Source: MGIIb-O2 sp002494975
GTDB lineage: Archaea; Thermoplasmatota; Poseidoniia; Poseidoniales; Thalassarchaeaceae
Assembly (NCBI GenBank): GCA_028355015.1
Contig: JAOMRN010000002.1
Coordinates: forward strand, 1 to 64,000
Direction of reading: 5' to 3'
Length of the DNA: 64,000 nt
The notes beneath the pieces are model-generated. The model saw only the letters and a list, made by a program, of their open reading frames with translations, had not been told where the DNA came from and searched no databases. Shown one piece after another: positions 33,725 to 42,738 of this stretch. The position numbers and the translations under genes are program-made. Each line of letters starts with the position of its first letter. Position 1 is the stretch's first letter.

Positions 33725-34330
33725 TTGAGAGCCTTTCTTTGGTGTAATGGTGATATACCAACTTCAGAGATGATAAACTCATTAGGAGATTTAACACCTT
33801 TATTTGGAGTAGATGGAGGGACTAAAAAAGCAGAATCATATGGTTTTTTGGTTGAAGAAACGTTAGGCGACTTAGATTCAATAAAAGAATATGAATCAAA
33901 ATCAGAAATGAATAAATTAAATGATGATTCTTGCAGTGATCTAACTAAGACAATATTAGAACTGTCAAAAAGAGGATATACAGTATTTGACATATTAGGA
34001 ATTGATGGCGGTTCTCCGGGGCATATCTTAGGCATATGGGGGACAATGGTTGAATCTCCCTTACAATTAGAAATAAGATTACATCATAATAATGCAACCT
34101 CATATCGAATTACGCCTAAAAATAATGAGTTTCAGATAAATCTTGAAAAAAATCAGTTATTCTCTGTCTATGCATTAACCGGATGTGAAAAAATTAGTGT
34201 TAAAGGTGCTCAATGGGAACTAGATAATGATTTACTAAATTTGTCTACAAGAGGGCTTCACAATAGAGCAAATGGAGGAATTTTGTCCATTAAAGGTGAC
34301 GGAATAATAGCACTAATAATTGAACATTAA
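33725..34330 (+). CDS. thiN: Thiamine pyrophosphokinase-like protein
   Basis: About 201 aa from TTG 33725, which has a Shine-Dalgarno (AGGAAGTGA) 4 nt upstream; a TTG at 33704 would overlap the previous gene. Family motifs are GVDGGTKKA near the N-terminus, GDLDSI (metal/ATP site), SDLTKTI and a Gly-rich ILGIDGGSPGHILG where GG.DH is usual; the C-terminus is the predicted beta-sandwich. The enzyme transfers pyrophosphate from ATP to thiamine. The substitution of PGH for the more typical RDH/DH is a difference to note. Confidence 0.82.
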   Translation: MRAFLWCNGDIPTSEMINSLGDLTPLFGVDGGTKKAESYGFLVEETLGDLDSIKEYESKSEMNKLNDDSCSDLTKTILELSKRGYTVFDILGIDGGSPGHILGIWGTMVESPLQLEIRLHHNNATSYRITPKNNEFQINLEKNQLFSVYALTGCEKISVKGAQWELDNDLLNLSTRGLHNRANGGILSIKGDGIIALIIEH

Positions 34331-34331
34331 T

Positions 34332-35393
34332 TTATTCTTCTTCATGGTATGGTTTTGGATTCTGAGAAAGTAGCAATGCTATCGGTCTTGTACGAGGATC
34401 GCTCTCTAATGCTATTTTCATAATTACAGCAAGAGGAACACCAAGAACTGCCCCCATTATCCCCCAAGCCCATCCCCAAAATGAAACTAAGATTAGGAGA
34501 ACTATGGGCGACATATCAAGACGTTGTCCAGATAACTGTGGCTCTACGAATGCACCCCATGCTTGTTGATTCGCAATCAATAATCCAATCATAATAAGAG
34601 CGACCGAGGGCTCCAGTAATATCAAAGCCAAAATCCCAGGAGGAATCATAGAAATTAGAGCCCCAATATAGGGTATAAAATCAAGGAAAAATGTGATCGA
34701 GGCCCAAAGAAACCACCCCGGGATAGCTAAATATTTGAGTATGATTGCAGCAATAATCGCTTGACCTAGAGCGACTGTAGCTCGTGTAATAACGTAAGTA
34801 TTAATCCCTGCACCAGAGTTAGATGCTATCTTTTTGAAACGCACTAATTCATCAGGATAAGCAGCCTTAATTCGATTTGGAAGTGTCTCTGCCTCAAGTA
34901 TAATAAACAAAAGAAATATGAAAATTGTTACAGCACTAGCAGTAAAACCAGCGATGGAACCGACAAAGTTTGTTGCGAAATTTGTAATAACATCAATACT
35001 AACTAATTCCTCTAATCCGGATGTATCAATAGTTTGGCCAAAAATCTCAGTATTTTCCAGACGTGACATTTTCTCTGAAAATGCTTCAGTTATCCGATCC
35101 TGTGTTGAAGCCTCGGTAAATTCAGTTAGATTAGAATAAAGTACCTGTGAAGCTAGAAATATTATGACACCAATGATTGTTATTAATCCGCCATAAGCGA
35201 GAAGAGGATGCCCAAATCTCTGTTCTAACCAATTGGCAGGAGGTCGTATCAATAAGAAAAGAAGTGTAGCAATAACAAGAGGTTGGATTACCACTTTCAA
35301 ATGTATAATTGCAAGTATGGAAATGAGTAAAATCACCATTATATCAGATACCGTGCTGACTGGAATACCTCTGAAGGCTCTTGTAGATGTCAT
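34332..35393 (-). CDS. AI-2E/PerM-family permease
   Basis: About 353 aa from ATG 35393 (MTSTRAFRG); a TTG 12 nt earlier is also open. It has the PerM/AI-2E transporter layout: two or three N-terminal membrane segments, a soluble helical domain (about 85-145), then five closely packed TMs with the family motifs YIGALISMIPPGILAL and QLSGQRLDMSPIVLL. Members export small molecules or act as Na+/H+ antiporters; the name AI-2 is historical. Substrate cannot be predicted here. It ends 1 nt from the convergent thiN stop. Confidence 0.88.
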   Translation of the reverse strand: MTSTRAFRGIPVSTVSDIMVILLISILAIIHLKVVIQPLVIATLLFLLIRPPANWLEQRFGHPLLAYGGLITIIGVIIFLASQVLYSNLTEFTEASTQDRITEAFSEKMSRLENTEIFGQTIDTSGLEELVSIDVITNFATNFVGSIAGFTASAVTIFIFLLFIILEAETLPNRIKAAYPDELVRFKKIASNSGAGINTYVITRATVALGQAIIAAIILKYLAIPGWFLWASITFFLDFIPYIGALISMIPPGILALILLEPSVALIMIGLLIANQQAWGAFVEPQLSGQRLDMSPIVLLILVSFWGWAWGIMGAVLGVPLAVIMKIALESDPRTRPIALLLSQNPKPYHEEE

Positions 35394-35449
35394 GTGCTTC
35401 CCCAACCCTGCGAGGAGTTTTGATTGATGAAGGGTTTCCCGACAATAGA

Positions 35450-36658
35450 TTAAATTCTATTATATATTTTGATAAAATAATCCGCATCAATCTCATATGT
35501 AAATCTATTAATGACTCTTTTACGACCCTCAAGTCCTTTCTTGTGGAGTAATTCTCTATGTTTAATCTCTTCAAGAATAGTAGAAGCCATTGAATCAATA
35601 TCACCCATAGTAAATAGGGCACCAACTGTAGAATCAACCATTTCAGGTAACGGGCCATGATTAACCGTTACAACAGGAGTACCAGACGACATTGATTCTA
35701 GAGGAATTAATCCTTGACCCTCATAGTATGATGGATAAATTGTTAGATCGGCATTCCTAAATAATGAAGCTAATTCTAAGAATGACATACTTGATTCAAT
35801 AAAAACTGATGACGATAATCCTAGTTTATTCGCCTGTTTTAAGAGACGCCCTCTCAGATGACCTCTTCCAACTATTACTAATTTAGAATTTGGCGCCTCA
35901 GAGTTAACTATTGCAAATGCTTTCAATAGAGAACCATACCCTTTTCTAGCCGCTAAACGGCCTACTGCTAATAGTAAAGTGCTTTCTTCAGTACATCCAA
36001 AACGTCCTCTCAAATCATTATCAACTGACTCAGTAGGATAAAACATCTCTGTATCTACACCCCAATGGATAACTTCACAATCCCAATTTTCAGGGACTGA
36101 ATAACGTGTTAAAAAATCCATTTTAGTTGCTTCGGAGTTTGCAACGCATACATCAGAGTTAACCACTGCTGCATTCTCATATCCAGCGTATCTTTTTGCG
36201 GTCAATAAAATTGCCAAATCATTTGGATTAGCCCAAACAGCCGCCTCTTTCTGTTTTGCAGCAGTAACTAATCCGTCTTTCTCACCAAGCCAAGAACCAT
36301 GTAAAGAAGAAACAATAGGTGCAATATTTTTTTTACAATAATCAAACTGTTTTGTGTTCCAAGATATCATTGGGCAATGTAAGTGTACTATATCGATAGG
36401 ATTTGTCAAATTTAATTTCTTCAAAGCACGAAGTGCCGAACGACCATAAGAACGTGTGAATTCCATTGGTAATTTTAGCCACCCTACTGAAATTACTTCT
36501 ATACCTTCAACCTCTGGAATATTCTTACCTCCGCCATTTCGTGTAATAATAGTCACTTGATGGCCTCGAGATACTAGAGCAGATGATAGGTGAAATACAG
36601 TCGAACCCATACCACCCCAACGAGGGGGATATTCAGCAGATAACATGGCGATGTGCAT
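35450..36658 (-). CDS. Glycosyltransferase family 4 (GT-B)
   Basis: A 402-aa GT-B enzyme. The N-terminal Rossmann domain starts HIAMLSAEYPPRWGGMGS, typical of GT4 with the glycine-rich acceptor loop, then DIVHLHCPM. The C-terminal domain contains VGRLAARKGYGSLLKAF, VIVGRGHLRGRLLKQA and the E-x7-E donor motif in PSYYEGQGLIPLESMSSGTPVV. It retains the anomeric configuration and transfers a sugar from a nucleotide donor, probably in surface-glycan or N-glycan synthesis. Divergent from a GT2 gene across 104 nt. Confidence 0.9.
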   Translation of the reverse strand: MHIAMLSAEYPPRWGGMGSTVFHLSSALVSRGHQVTIITRNGGGKNIPEVEGIEVISVGWLKLPMEFTRSYGRSALRALKKLNLTNPIDIVHLHCPMISWNTKQFDYCKKNIAPIVSSLHGSWLGEKDGLVTAAKQKEAAVWANPNDLAILLTAKRYAGYENAAVVNSDVCVANSEATKMDFLTRYSVPENWDCEVIHWGVDTEMFYPTESVDNDLRGRFGCTEESTLLLAVGRLAARKGYGSLLKAFAIVNSEAPNSKLVIVGRGHLRGRLLKQANKLGLSSSVFIESSMSFLELASLFRNADLTIYPSYYEGQGLIPLESMSSGTPVVTVNHGPLPEMVDSTVGALFTMGDIDSMASTILEEIKHRELLHKKGLEGRKRVINRFTYEIDADYFIKIYNRI

Positions 36659-36762
36659 ACTGTACCATGCCTGCGTTGAGTTAACCGGTTTTCAAGAGAT
36701 TGGACACAGGATACGTATCAGTTTGATTCAAAGAGTTAACAATGGTCGCCTAAACGAGAAAT

Positions 36763-37494
36763 ATGACAGAGGCGCTACCAGTACATGTCACCGTAGTTAT
36801 ACCTACAAGAAACGAAGAAGCAGCAATAGTAGATACTATTCGCTCTGTACCTAGAGATGGATGGTGTGAAAAATTAGATTTTCTAATCATAGATGGTAAT
36901 TCAACAGACAAGACTAGAGAATTAGCTGAAGAAGAAGGAGCAACCGTTTATCTTGAGCCACGTAAGGGTTATGGTAGAGCTTACAAAACTGGATTTGCTA
37001 TGGCTCCAGGAGAGATTATAGTAACAATGGATGCAGATTGTACATACCCTGGAGAAGAAGTTCCATCTTTAGTTCAGAAATTAGTGGAAGAAAATCTACA
37101 ATGGATTTCTTGTGACCGGCTAAAACGGGCCGAAGAAGGTTCGATGCCGGGACTTCATGGGTTTGGAAATTGGGTATTATCAACAACAGCAACAATTCTT
37201 TATTGGTATGGGATACATGATTCACAAAGTGGGATGTGGGTATTTAGAAAATCAATATTTGATAATGAAAAAGTAAGGCCAAAACATGATGGAATGCCAC
37301 TATCACAAGAATTTAAGATACGAGCACGTAAATATCTAGGTAAGAAAAATACTGCTGAAGTAAGTGTTCCTTATCGGCCAAGAGTTGGAGAAGCAGAGAT
37401 TAATACTTGGGGAGATGGTTTACTAAATCTTAGATTCTTATTTACGCACAGATTAGGTTTAACTCAGCAAAAAACTCCTTGGGGACCTGAATAA
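36763..37494 (+). CDS. Glycosyltransferase family 2 (dolichol-phosphate mannosyltransferase-like)
   Basis: A 243-aa GT-A enzyme. It opens with VTVVIPTRNEEAAIVDTI, contains the nucleotide-sugar region IIDGNSTDKTRELA and the metal-binding DADCTYPGEE, followed by DSQSGMWVFRK near residue 155, the usual substrate-site region of DPM1-like proteins. No membrane segment, so it would act at the cytoplasmic face. Together with the divergent GT4 it suggests glycan assembly for the many secreted proteins encoded nearby. It ends 7 nt before the convergent giant surface protein. Confidence 0.9.
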   Translation: MTEALPVHVTVVIPTRNEEAAIVDTIRSVPRDGWCEKLDFLIIDGNSTDKTRELAEEEGATVYLEPRKGYGRAYKTGFAMAPGEIIVTMDADCTYPGEEVPSLVQKLVEENLQWISCDRLKRAEEGSMPGLHGFGNWVLSTTATILYWYGIHDSQSGMWVFRKSIFDNEKVRPKHDGMPLSQEFKIRARKYLGKKNTAEVSVPYRPRVGEAEINTWGDGLLNLRFLFTHRLGLTQQKTPWGPE

Positions 37495-37501
37495 AAGTAA
37501 A

Positions 37502-40500
37502 TTATTCATTGAATTCATCATCTAATTCTCTAGGGTCAAATGTTGACCATGATTCAATCATTTCGAGATCTTTAGCTAATTCTTTACGACGATTTAGTGA
37601 ATATAATATTCCTATAGCTAGGAATAATGTGATCATGAATGCTAACAATGGTAAGCCGCCAGATAGGAACCAAGAAATTATATTGCTATTTTCTTCTGAT
37701 TTAATGGGTAATTGTCCAAATAGTATTGGGCTGACTACTTCACCGTCTATTGCCCATACCTCAACTTGAGCAATACTACCATCATTGACTAGTAGGGCAG
37801 TCTGTATACTCCATATGTCATCACCTGCTATTGAATCTCCTCCTAATCCATCATCTCTTAATTCAAATTCTTGCTCAACCGCACCTGCTTTAAATTTACA
37901 AAAGACCATTTGAGTTGTCCCATCTAAATCATCTAATCTAACAGTAACAAAAATTGGATTACTCTCACCGAACTTTAGATTATTAGGATTAATCGATAAA
38001 TCATAAAGAATCGGAGAGCTAGAACCTATGGTCAGATTAATTGAAGTTACATCGGATTCACCTCTTGAATCTTTGACTAGAAGATTAATTTGTACAAGAC
38101 CAGGAGGGAATGATACAGTAATTTCTTCCTTATCACCAATTTCGGTACCATCTCCTAAACTCCATTGATAAAGAATAATATCATTATCATAATCAAATGA
38201 GGTTGAGGCGTTTAGAATTATTTCTCTACCTGGAGGGATATATTGACCATCAGAATAATCTCTAATTCCAGCAGTGGGGCCTGTCTCAAAAACGGTTAAT
38301 TGTTGAGTATAGTTAGATGTCCTTCCAGTTGAGTCAGTTAAAACGAATGATAAATCATGAAGTCCTGCTGGGAGATAATCATTATACCAATATTCGTTAG
38401 TCTTATTCTCAAGTATCGGTTGAGACATAAGACCCGAATATAGGGAAACTGTAAATTCATCGCCATCAGGGTCGAATGAATCTCTGAAATCAAATAATAC
38501 AGGTAAATTAGAATAAACCTCAATTCCGTCATTGGGAGAACTGAGAATCAAAACAGGTGCTGATTGCTCGACAGAAATTGTTGTTGAGAAAGAGGCAGTT
38601 CCACCATCCCCATCATCAATATGGAGAGATATTACATGATTGCCTTCTGGTAATCGAGACTTGAATTTCCACTCACTGCCTATTGGCTCAGATAGTAAAT
38701 CGCTTTGCCATAACACACTTACTAGGTCTTTACTAGAATCAGAAAAATAGTTGCAGATAATTCCGGTACTATTATCTAAATCAGAACAAGCTATATCCCA
38801 ATCACCAGAGCCAGTTGCATCAAATGATATCAAATGACCCGAGTTAGTAGAATAATTCTCAATAGGATATGAAATCAAAGCAACTGGAGGAGAGTTTTCT
38901 ACAATTAAATCTACTACGGCAGTTGTCCATTGACCCGCATGATTAGGTAGGTCATCACTAGCATACATCGTAATTTCGTGATTTCCTTTGGAAATCATAC
39001 CTGACCATTCTAATGAATCAAGAGGAGTAATGCCTGAATGTAATAGTCCATCAATATCACTCCAAAATTCAAATTTTATCTCGTCGCCCTCTGGATCAAT
39101 GGTATTGTGACCGTCGATAAGTAAAATATCTTGAGATCTTACACCTGTTCTTGTAATCTCAATAAGAGCAGTTGGTAATTCGTTAAACAACTCTACATTA
39201 AACGTCCAAGTTACAGGCGAATGTACACCATCAGTAGCATAGACAGTTACTGTAAATTGATTTGGTGCAAGTGGAAATGTTTTGTTAATTTGCCCCGGAC
39301 AATCAGAAAGAAATAATTCAGTATCATTATAAGAGGTTTTTATCCAACAAGTTAATTCATCATTTTCAGGATCATTTGTTCCAGTTAAATCAATATTGAC
39401 TGATGCTGTTTTTCCTAGATAAAGAGTACCCCAAGCCGAAATATCTGGAGTAGTATCTACTGTAAGCAATGGAGGATTATTTGACAGTTCAATAGAACGC
39501 TGCTCTGAAGCACAGTTATTCGACAAATCACAAATTTCAAGAGTGATTTGATGAATTCCATCTGAAAGACATTGGATTAAATTATTAGCAATAATAATTG
39601 AATTATTATCGTTAAATTCACATGAACTAGTTATATCTCCATCAATATTACTCGACCAAGAATAGGTCATTAATTCGTTATCTAAATCCCATGAGAGACT
39701 GGCATCAAAAATAACTTCAGAACCACTGGCATAAACCTCATCTGGACTGGGTAATAACCACACAACAATAGGTGGTTGATTCGATATTTCCAAAGTACAG
39801 GTTACAACTTTGTTTGAATCTAATGCAAAGGGTTCGGAGTCATTATGCACTGAATCATAATCGCATCCTGTGTGGACATTATTTACATTAGACCACCCAT
39901 TTATAGGAGTCCATTTTTTACCAATAAATGGACCGAGAATATCAACGCCTTCGTATGGTAATATATCAAAATACTCAGATTCATACTGGTCGAAAGTAAG
40001 GTTCACAGAAGAAAAGGGAATATGATTGAAATATTGATTAACCACATGAGTTTCTACATACCACATCTCATCAATAATATTATCTACAGATTCAAATGTA
40101 GGTGTATCCATCATAGATGATGAAATCCATCTCAAATGGCTACTAGATTTCATCAAGAAATAATTAGAATTATTTGAATTAGATAGGAAAAATGAATTAG
40201 ACATATTTACAACACTAGAATCAAGACTTGGGGGGGAATTACATTGAAAACCGATATTATTCGCCAATAGCTCTGAGTGATCTACTAAATCAAGACAAGA
40301 ATTTGTGTTCTGAGAATTGATTGTACTATCATTAAAATAAGAATTAAGCGAACCTTTTGCATCCCAAAAGAATCCACTATTATTTCCATTAATTTGTAAA
40401 TTAGAAATCTCAGCGTCGACATCATTTAATTCGATCGCATAATTATTAGAATCAGTTGAATTAGAATTAACCATCAAATTATTAAAAATTATATTACCGT

Positions 40501-42172
40501 TCTGAGAGAGACCTGAATTGTCCACACTGAGGGCAGGAGAATTAATCGGATCTATTATTGCTAAAGAATGCAGTTGTAAATCTATACTATTTTCAATAGT
40601 AACTCCATAATTATCATCAATGGATGTACAAATATAGCAAGATACATTCTTACCTCCGCTTACAACATCATTGGATTCATCAAAATAAAATCCAGAACCA
40701 AGAGTTGCAGATAACGAACCTACTCCATTTCCTGAAGTCACAACATATTCTAACTCCACATTACTGGAATCTCTGATTGATACCCCATGGCCAGTATTAT
40801 TCATACTAAGAATTGCATTAACATCGGGATGGAATTCTCGAAAATCTAGGCCACTTGCACCATTCTCAGTTATCTCCCAATTAGTTCCACGGACTCCACC
40901 TTTCCACATTAAAACCCCAGGGCCAGAGGAGTTCCTTACAACTAAATCATTGATAGTTGGAGGCCCAGAAATACCCCAATTCGAAGATCTCCAAAATAAA
41001 CCAGCGCGATCATTCAAGGGGATTGAAAATCCATCACCGCCATTATTCAATAATGTCAAATTATTAACAACCATAGAAGAATCTATCATATAGGCTCTAA
41101 AACCAACTACTGGATTATCTTCAATTAAGCCACCTTCAATCTTAATACCACTAGTATTCACATCTAATGCTGCAATGCCAAGTCCGGGTGTCTTTGCATT
41201 ATCACCGCCTGTACCTCTTATTACTAAATTATTGAAAATAGCATTCATTGGTAAATTAGAGAACTGGCTATGATTATATTGCTCAATCATTATGCCACGA
41301 TATTGACTATCTTCAACTACTAGATTTGTAAATGTGGGTCTCGTATTCCACCCCTCTGTAATATGTCTAACATAAACACCATTATCAGAGCGTATTACAT
41401 TCGAATTTGATACTAGAGGGAGAGAATCTTCAATCCAAATCCCAGCAGATATTGACGTAGTAGCACCACTAATATTGCTAATCTGTAAATTGGATACTAT
41501 GCCCCCAGAATTACCCCAGTAATTCAAACCACGAGTAACAAGATTATTGATAACTGCGCCATCAATGATTGGGCTAGAAAATGCACCGACTGAAATTCCA
41601 ATGCCTTTTCTCCAGTTGGTGGTTAATGGAATATCTTGACCACCTCCTTCAATTACAATATTATTAATTCGGGGAGAGGCGGAATCGAACATATCAATCG
41701 CCACTAAATCTGCATTCTCCACTCTTAGGTTGTTAATTGTTGGATCGCTTCCATAAATTGTAATTCCATACTCTGAATTTTTAATTGTCAGATTATCAAT
41801 CTTCGAACCTAAACCATCACTTGAAGAATTAAAAATAATACCATCATGGTCCCCTATAATTGAATTCAATATGACTGGGGATGCAGAAGTTCCTTCGACT
41901 GTTATCCTTCCAGCGACTAGTATATCTTTATCATCTCCTAGATTAATTATTGTACCTTCCTCAATAATTAAAATATCTCCGCTTTCAACAGTATAACCAT
42001 CTACTAAATTTACTGTCCCGCTCCATACTGAAGTAGTCTTGGAATAACCTGCAATGGAACTGATAGGTACTAAAGCAATCGTTGATAAAAGGAAGATCGA
42101 AACTAGGATGATTGCATGCCTTCGATGATGACGATGACTGTCAGGCATGGTATAACGGCTCTGCGATAACAT
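37502..42172 (-). CDS. Giant surface protein: parallel beta-helix plus PKD-like domains
   Basis: A 1556-aa exported protein. A signal peptide follows a His/Arg-rich leader (HAIILVSIFLLSTIA); ATG 42148 (MPDSHRH) is an alternative start. Residues about 60-720 are right-handed beta-helix repeats (INNLRVENAD, VSNSNVIRSDNGVYV type) as in NosD/pectate-lyase-like proteins. Residues about 790-1460 are several Ig/PKD-like domains (SLSWDLDNELMTYSW, NTIDPEGDEIKFEF, SFDPDGDEFTVSL). A membrane segment near 1500-1525 and a short cytoplasmic tail anchor it. It likely binds or modifies extracellular polysaccharide or acts in adhesion; catalysis is not evident. Confidence 0.85.
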   Translation of the reverse strand: MLSQSRYTMPDSHRHHRRHAIILVSIFLLSTIALVPISSIAGYSKTTSVWSGTVNLVDGYTVESGDILIIEEGTIINLGDDKDILVAGRITVEGTSASPVILNSIIGDHDGIIFNSSSDGLGSKIDNLTIKNSEYGITIYGSDPTINNLRVENADLVAIDMFDSASPRINNIVIEGGGQDIPLTTNWRKGIGISVGAFSSPIIDGAVINNLVTRGLNYWGNSGGIVSNLQISNISGATTSISAGIWIEDSLPLVSNSNVIRSDNGVYVRHITEGWNTRPTFTNLVVEDSQYRGIMIEQYNHSQFSNLPMNAIFNNLVIRGTGGDNAKTPGLGIAALDVNTSGIKIEGGLIEDNPVVGFRAYMIDSSMVVNNLTLLNNGGDGFSIPLNDRAGLFWRSSNWGISGPPTINDLVVRNSSGPGVLMWKGGVRGTNWEITENGASGLDFREFHPDVNAILSMNNTGHGVSIRDSSNVELEYVVTSGNGVGSLSATLGSGFYFDESNDVVSGGKNVSCYICTSIDDNYGVTIENSIDLQLHSLAIIDPINSPALSVDNSGLSQNGNIIFNNLMVNSNSTDSNNYAIELNDVDAEISNLQINGNNSGFFWDAKGSLNSYFNDSTINSQNTNSCLDLVDHSELLANNIGFQCNSPPSLDSSVVNMSNSFFLSNSNNSNYFLMKSSSHLRWISSSMMDTPTFESVDNIIDEMWYVETHVVNQYFNHIPFSSVNLTFDQYESEYFDILPYEGVDILGPFIGKKWTPINGWSNVNNVHTGCDYDSVHNDSEPFALDSNKVVTCTLEISNQPPIVVWLLPSPDEVYASGSEVIFDASLSWDLDNELMTYSWSSNIDGDITSSCEFNDNNSIIIANNLIQCLSDGIHQITLEICDLSNNCASEQRSIELSNNPPLLTVDTTPDISAWGTLYLGKTASVNIDLTGTNDPENDELTCWIKTSYNDTELFLSDCPGQINKTFPLAPNQFTVTVYATDGVHSPVTWTFNVELFNELPTALIEITRTGVRSQDILLIDGHNTIDPEGDEIKFEFWSDIDGLLHSGITPLDSLEWSGMISKGNHEITMYASDDLPNHAGQWTTAVVDLIVENSPPVALISYPIENYSTNSGHLISFDATGSGDWDIACSDLDNSTGIICNYFSDSSKDLVSVLWQSDLLSEPIGSEWKFKSRLPEGNHVISLHIDDGDGGTASFSTTISVEQSAPVLILSSPNDGIEVYSNLPVLFDFRDSFDPDGDEFTVSLYSGLMSQPILENKTNEYWYNDYLPAGLHDLSFVLTDSTGRTSNYTQQLTVFETGPTAGIRDYSDGQYIPPGREIILNASTSFDYDNDIILYQWSLGDGTEIGDKEEITVSFPPGLVQINLLVKDSRGESDVTSINLTIGSSSPILYDLSINPNNLKFGESNPIFVTVRLDDLDGTTQMVFCKFKAGAVEQEFELRDDGLGGDSIAGDDIWSIQTALLVNDGSIAQVEVWAIDGEVVSPILFGQLPIKSEENSNIISWFLSGGLPLLAFMITLFLAIGILYSLNRRKELAKDLEMIESWSTFDPRELDDEFNE

Positions 42173-42268
42173 ATATCAGTGGTGGGTAAATGAGTATGTT
42201 AGTAATCGATAACAAACGAGGCATAATAAGTGCAACTGATGCCGTCCTAAATTGGAGACAATCAGATA

Positions 42269-42502
42269 ATGAGTACCGCTTTCGTTTTATTCAAGTGCCA
42301 ACCTCAAAGAGAGCTAGAAGTTTATCTTGCATTATTAGAAATTGATAGTGTGACTGAGACTCATGTAGCATATGGAGAATATGATCTAGTAGCAAGAATT
42401 GATTTCGAAGATGAAAAAGAAATGGCAAAAACATTAGTTGGAAATATGCGATCTATTCCTGGAGTTCAGAAAACTGAGACATTAATAGCAGTGGAGGCAT
42501 AA
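42269..42502 (+). CDS. Stand-alone Lrp/AsnC ligand-binding (RAM) domain, copy 1
   Basis: A 77-aa protein consisting only of the alpha-beta RAM domain of Lrp/AsnC regulators, without the HTH. The pattern AFVLFKCQPQRELEVYLAL, then VTETHVAYGEYDLVARI and VGNMRSIPGVQKTETLIAV is characteristic. Such free domains form oligomers and may bind amino acids and modulate full-length Lrp proteins. Followed by a second copy after 2 nt. Confidence 0.85.
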   Translation: MSTAFVLFKCQPQRELEVYLALLEIDSVTETHVAYGEYDLVARIDFEDEKEMAKTLVGNMRSIPGVQKTETLIAVEA

Positions 42503-42504
42503 TA

Positions 42505-42738
42505 ATGGCAGTCGGATTTATTCTAATAACCACTGAACCAGGGTATGAAATTAAAGTTCGAGAAGAAGTAAGCAACATAAAGTGTGTTAAAGGACAATGG
42601 ATTGTATTTGGAAATCACGATTTATTCGTTAAGGTTGAAGCCGAAGATGAATCTGAATTAACAAAATGTATTGTACAAGAAATTAGGTCACTTAAAGGAA
42701 TCTATGAAACAAGAACATTAATTGGTGCTGAAATTTGA
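42505..42738 (+). CDS. Stand-alone Lrp/AsnC ligand-binding (RAM) domain, copy 2
   Basis: A second 77-aa free RAM domain (GFILITTEPGYEIKVREEV, WIVFGNHDLFVKVEAED, SLKGIYETRTLIGAEI). It is clearly homologous to copy 1 but diverged, so the two probably pair as a heteromer. The genes are 2 nt apart and must share a transcript. The stop abuts the end of the convergent STAND ATPase gene. Confidence 0.85.
   Translation: MAVGFILITTEPGYEIKVREEVSNIKCVKGQWIVFGNHDLFVKVEAEDESELTKCIVQEIRSLKGIYETRTLIGAEI

Noticed and set aside
33099..33797. Minus-strand 232-codon frame
   Set aside because: Antisense to the aminopeptidase and thiamine pyrophosphokinase genes, Ser/Phe/Ile-rich as expected from reversed coding DNA, with no recognisable domain.
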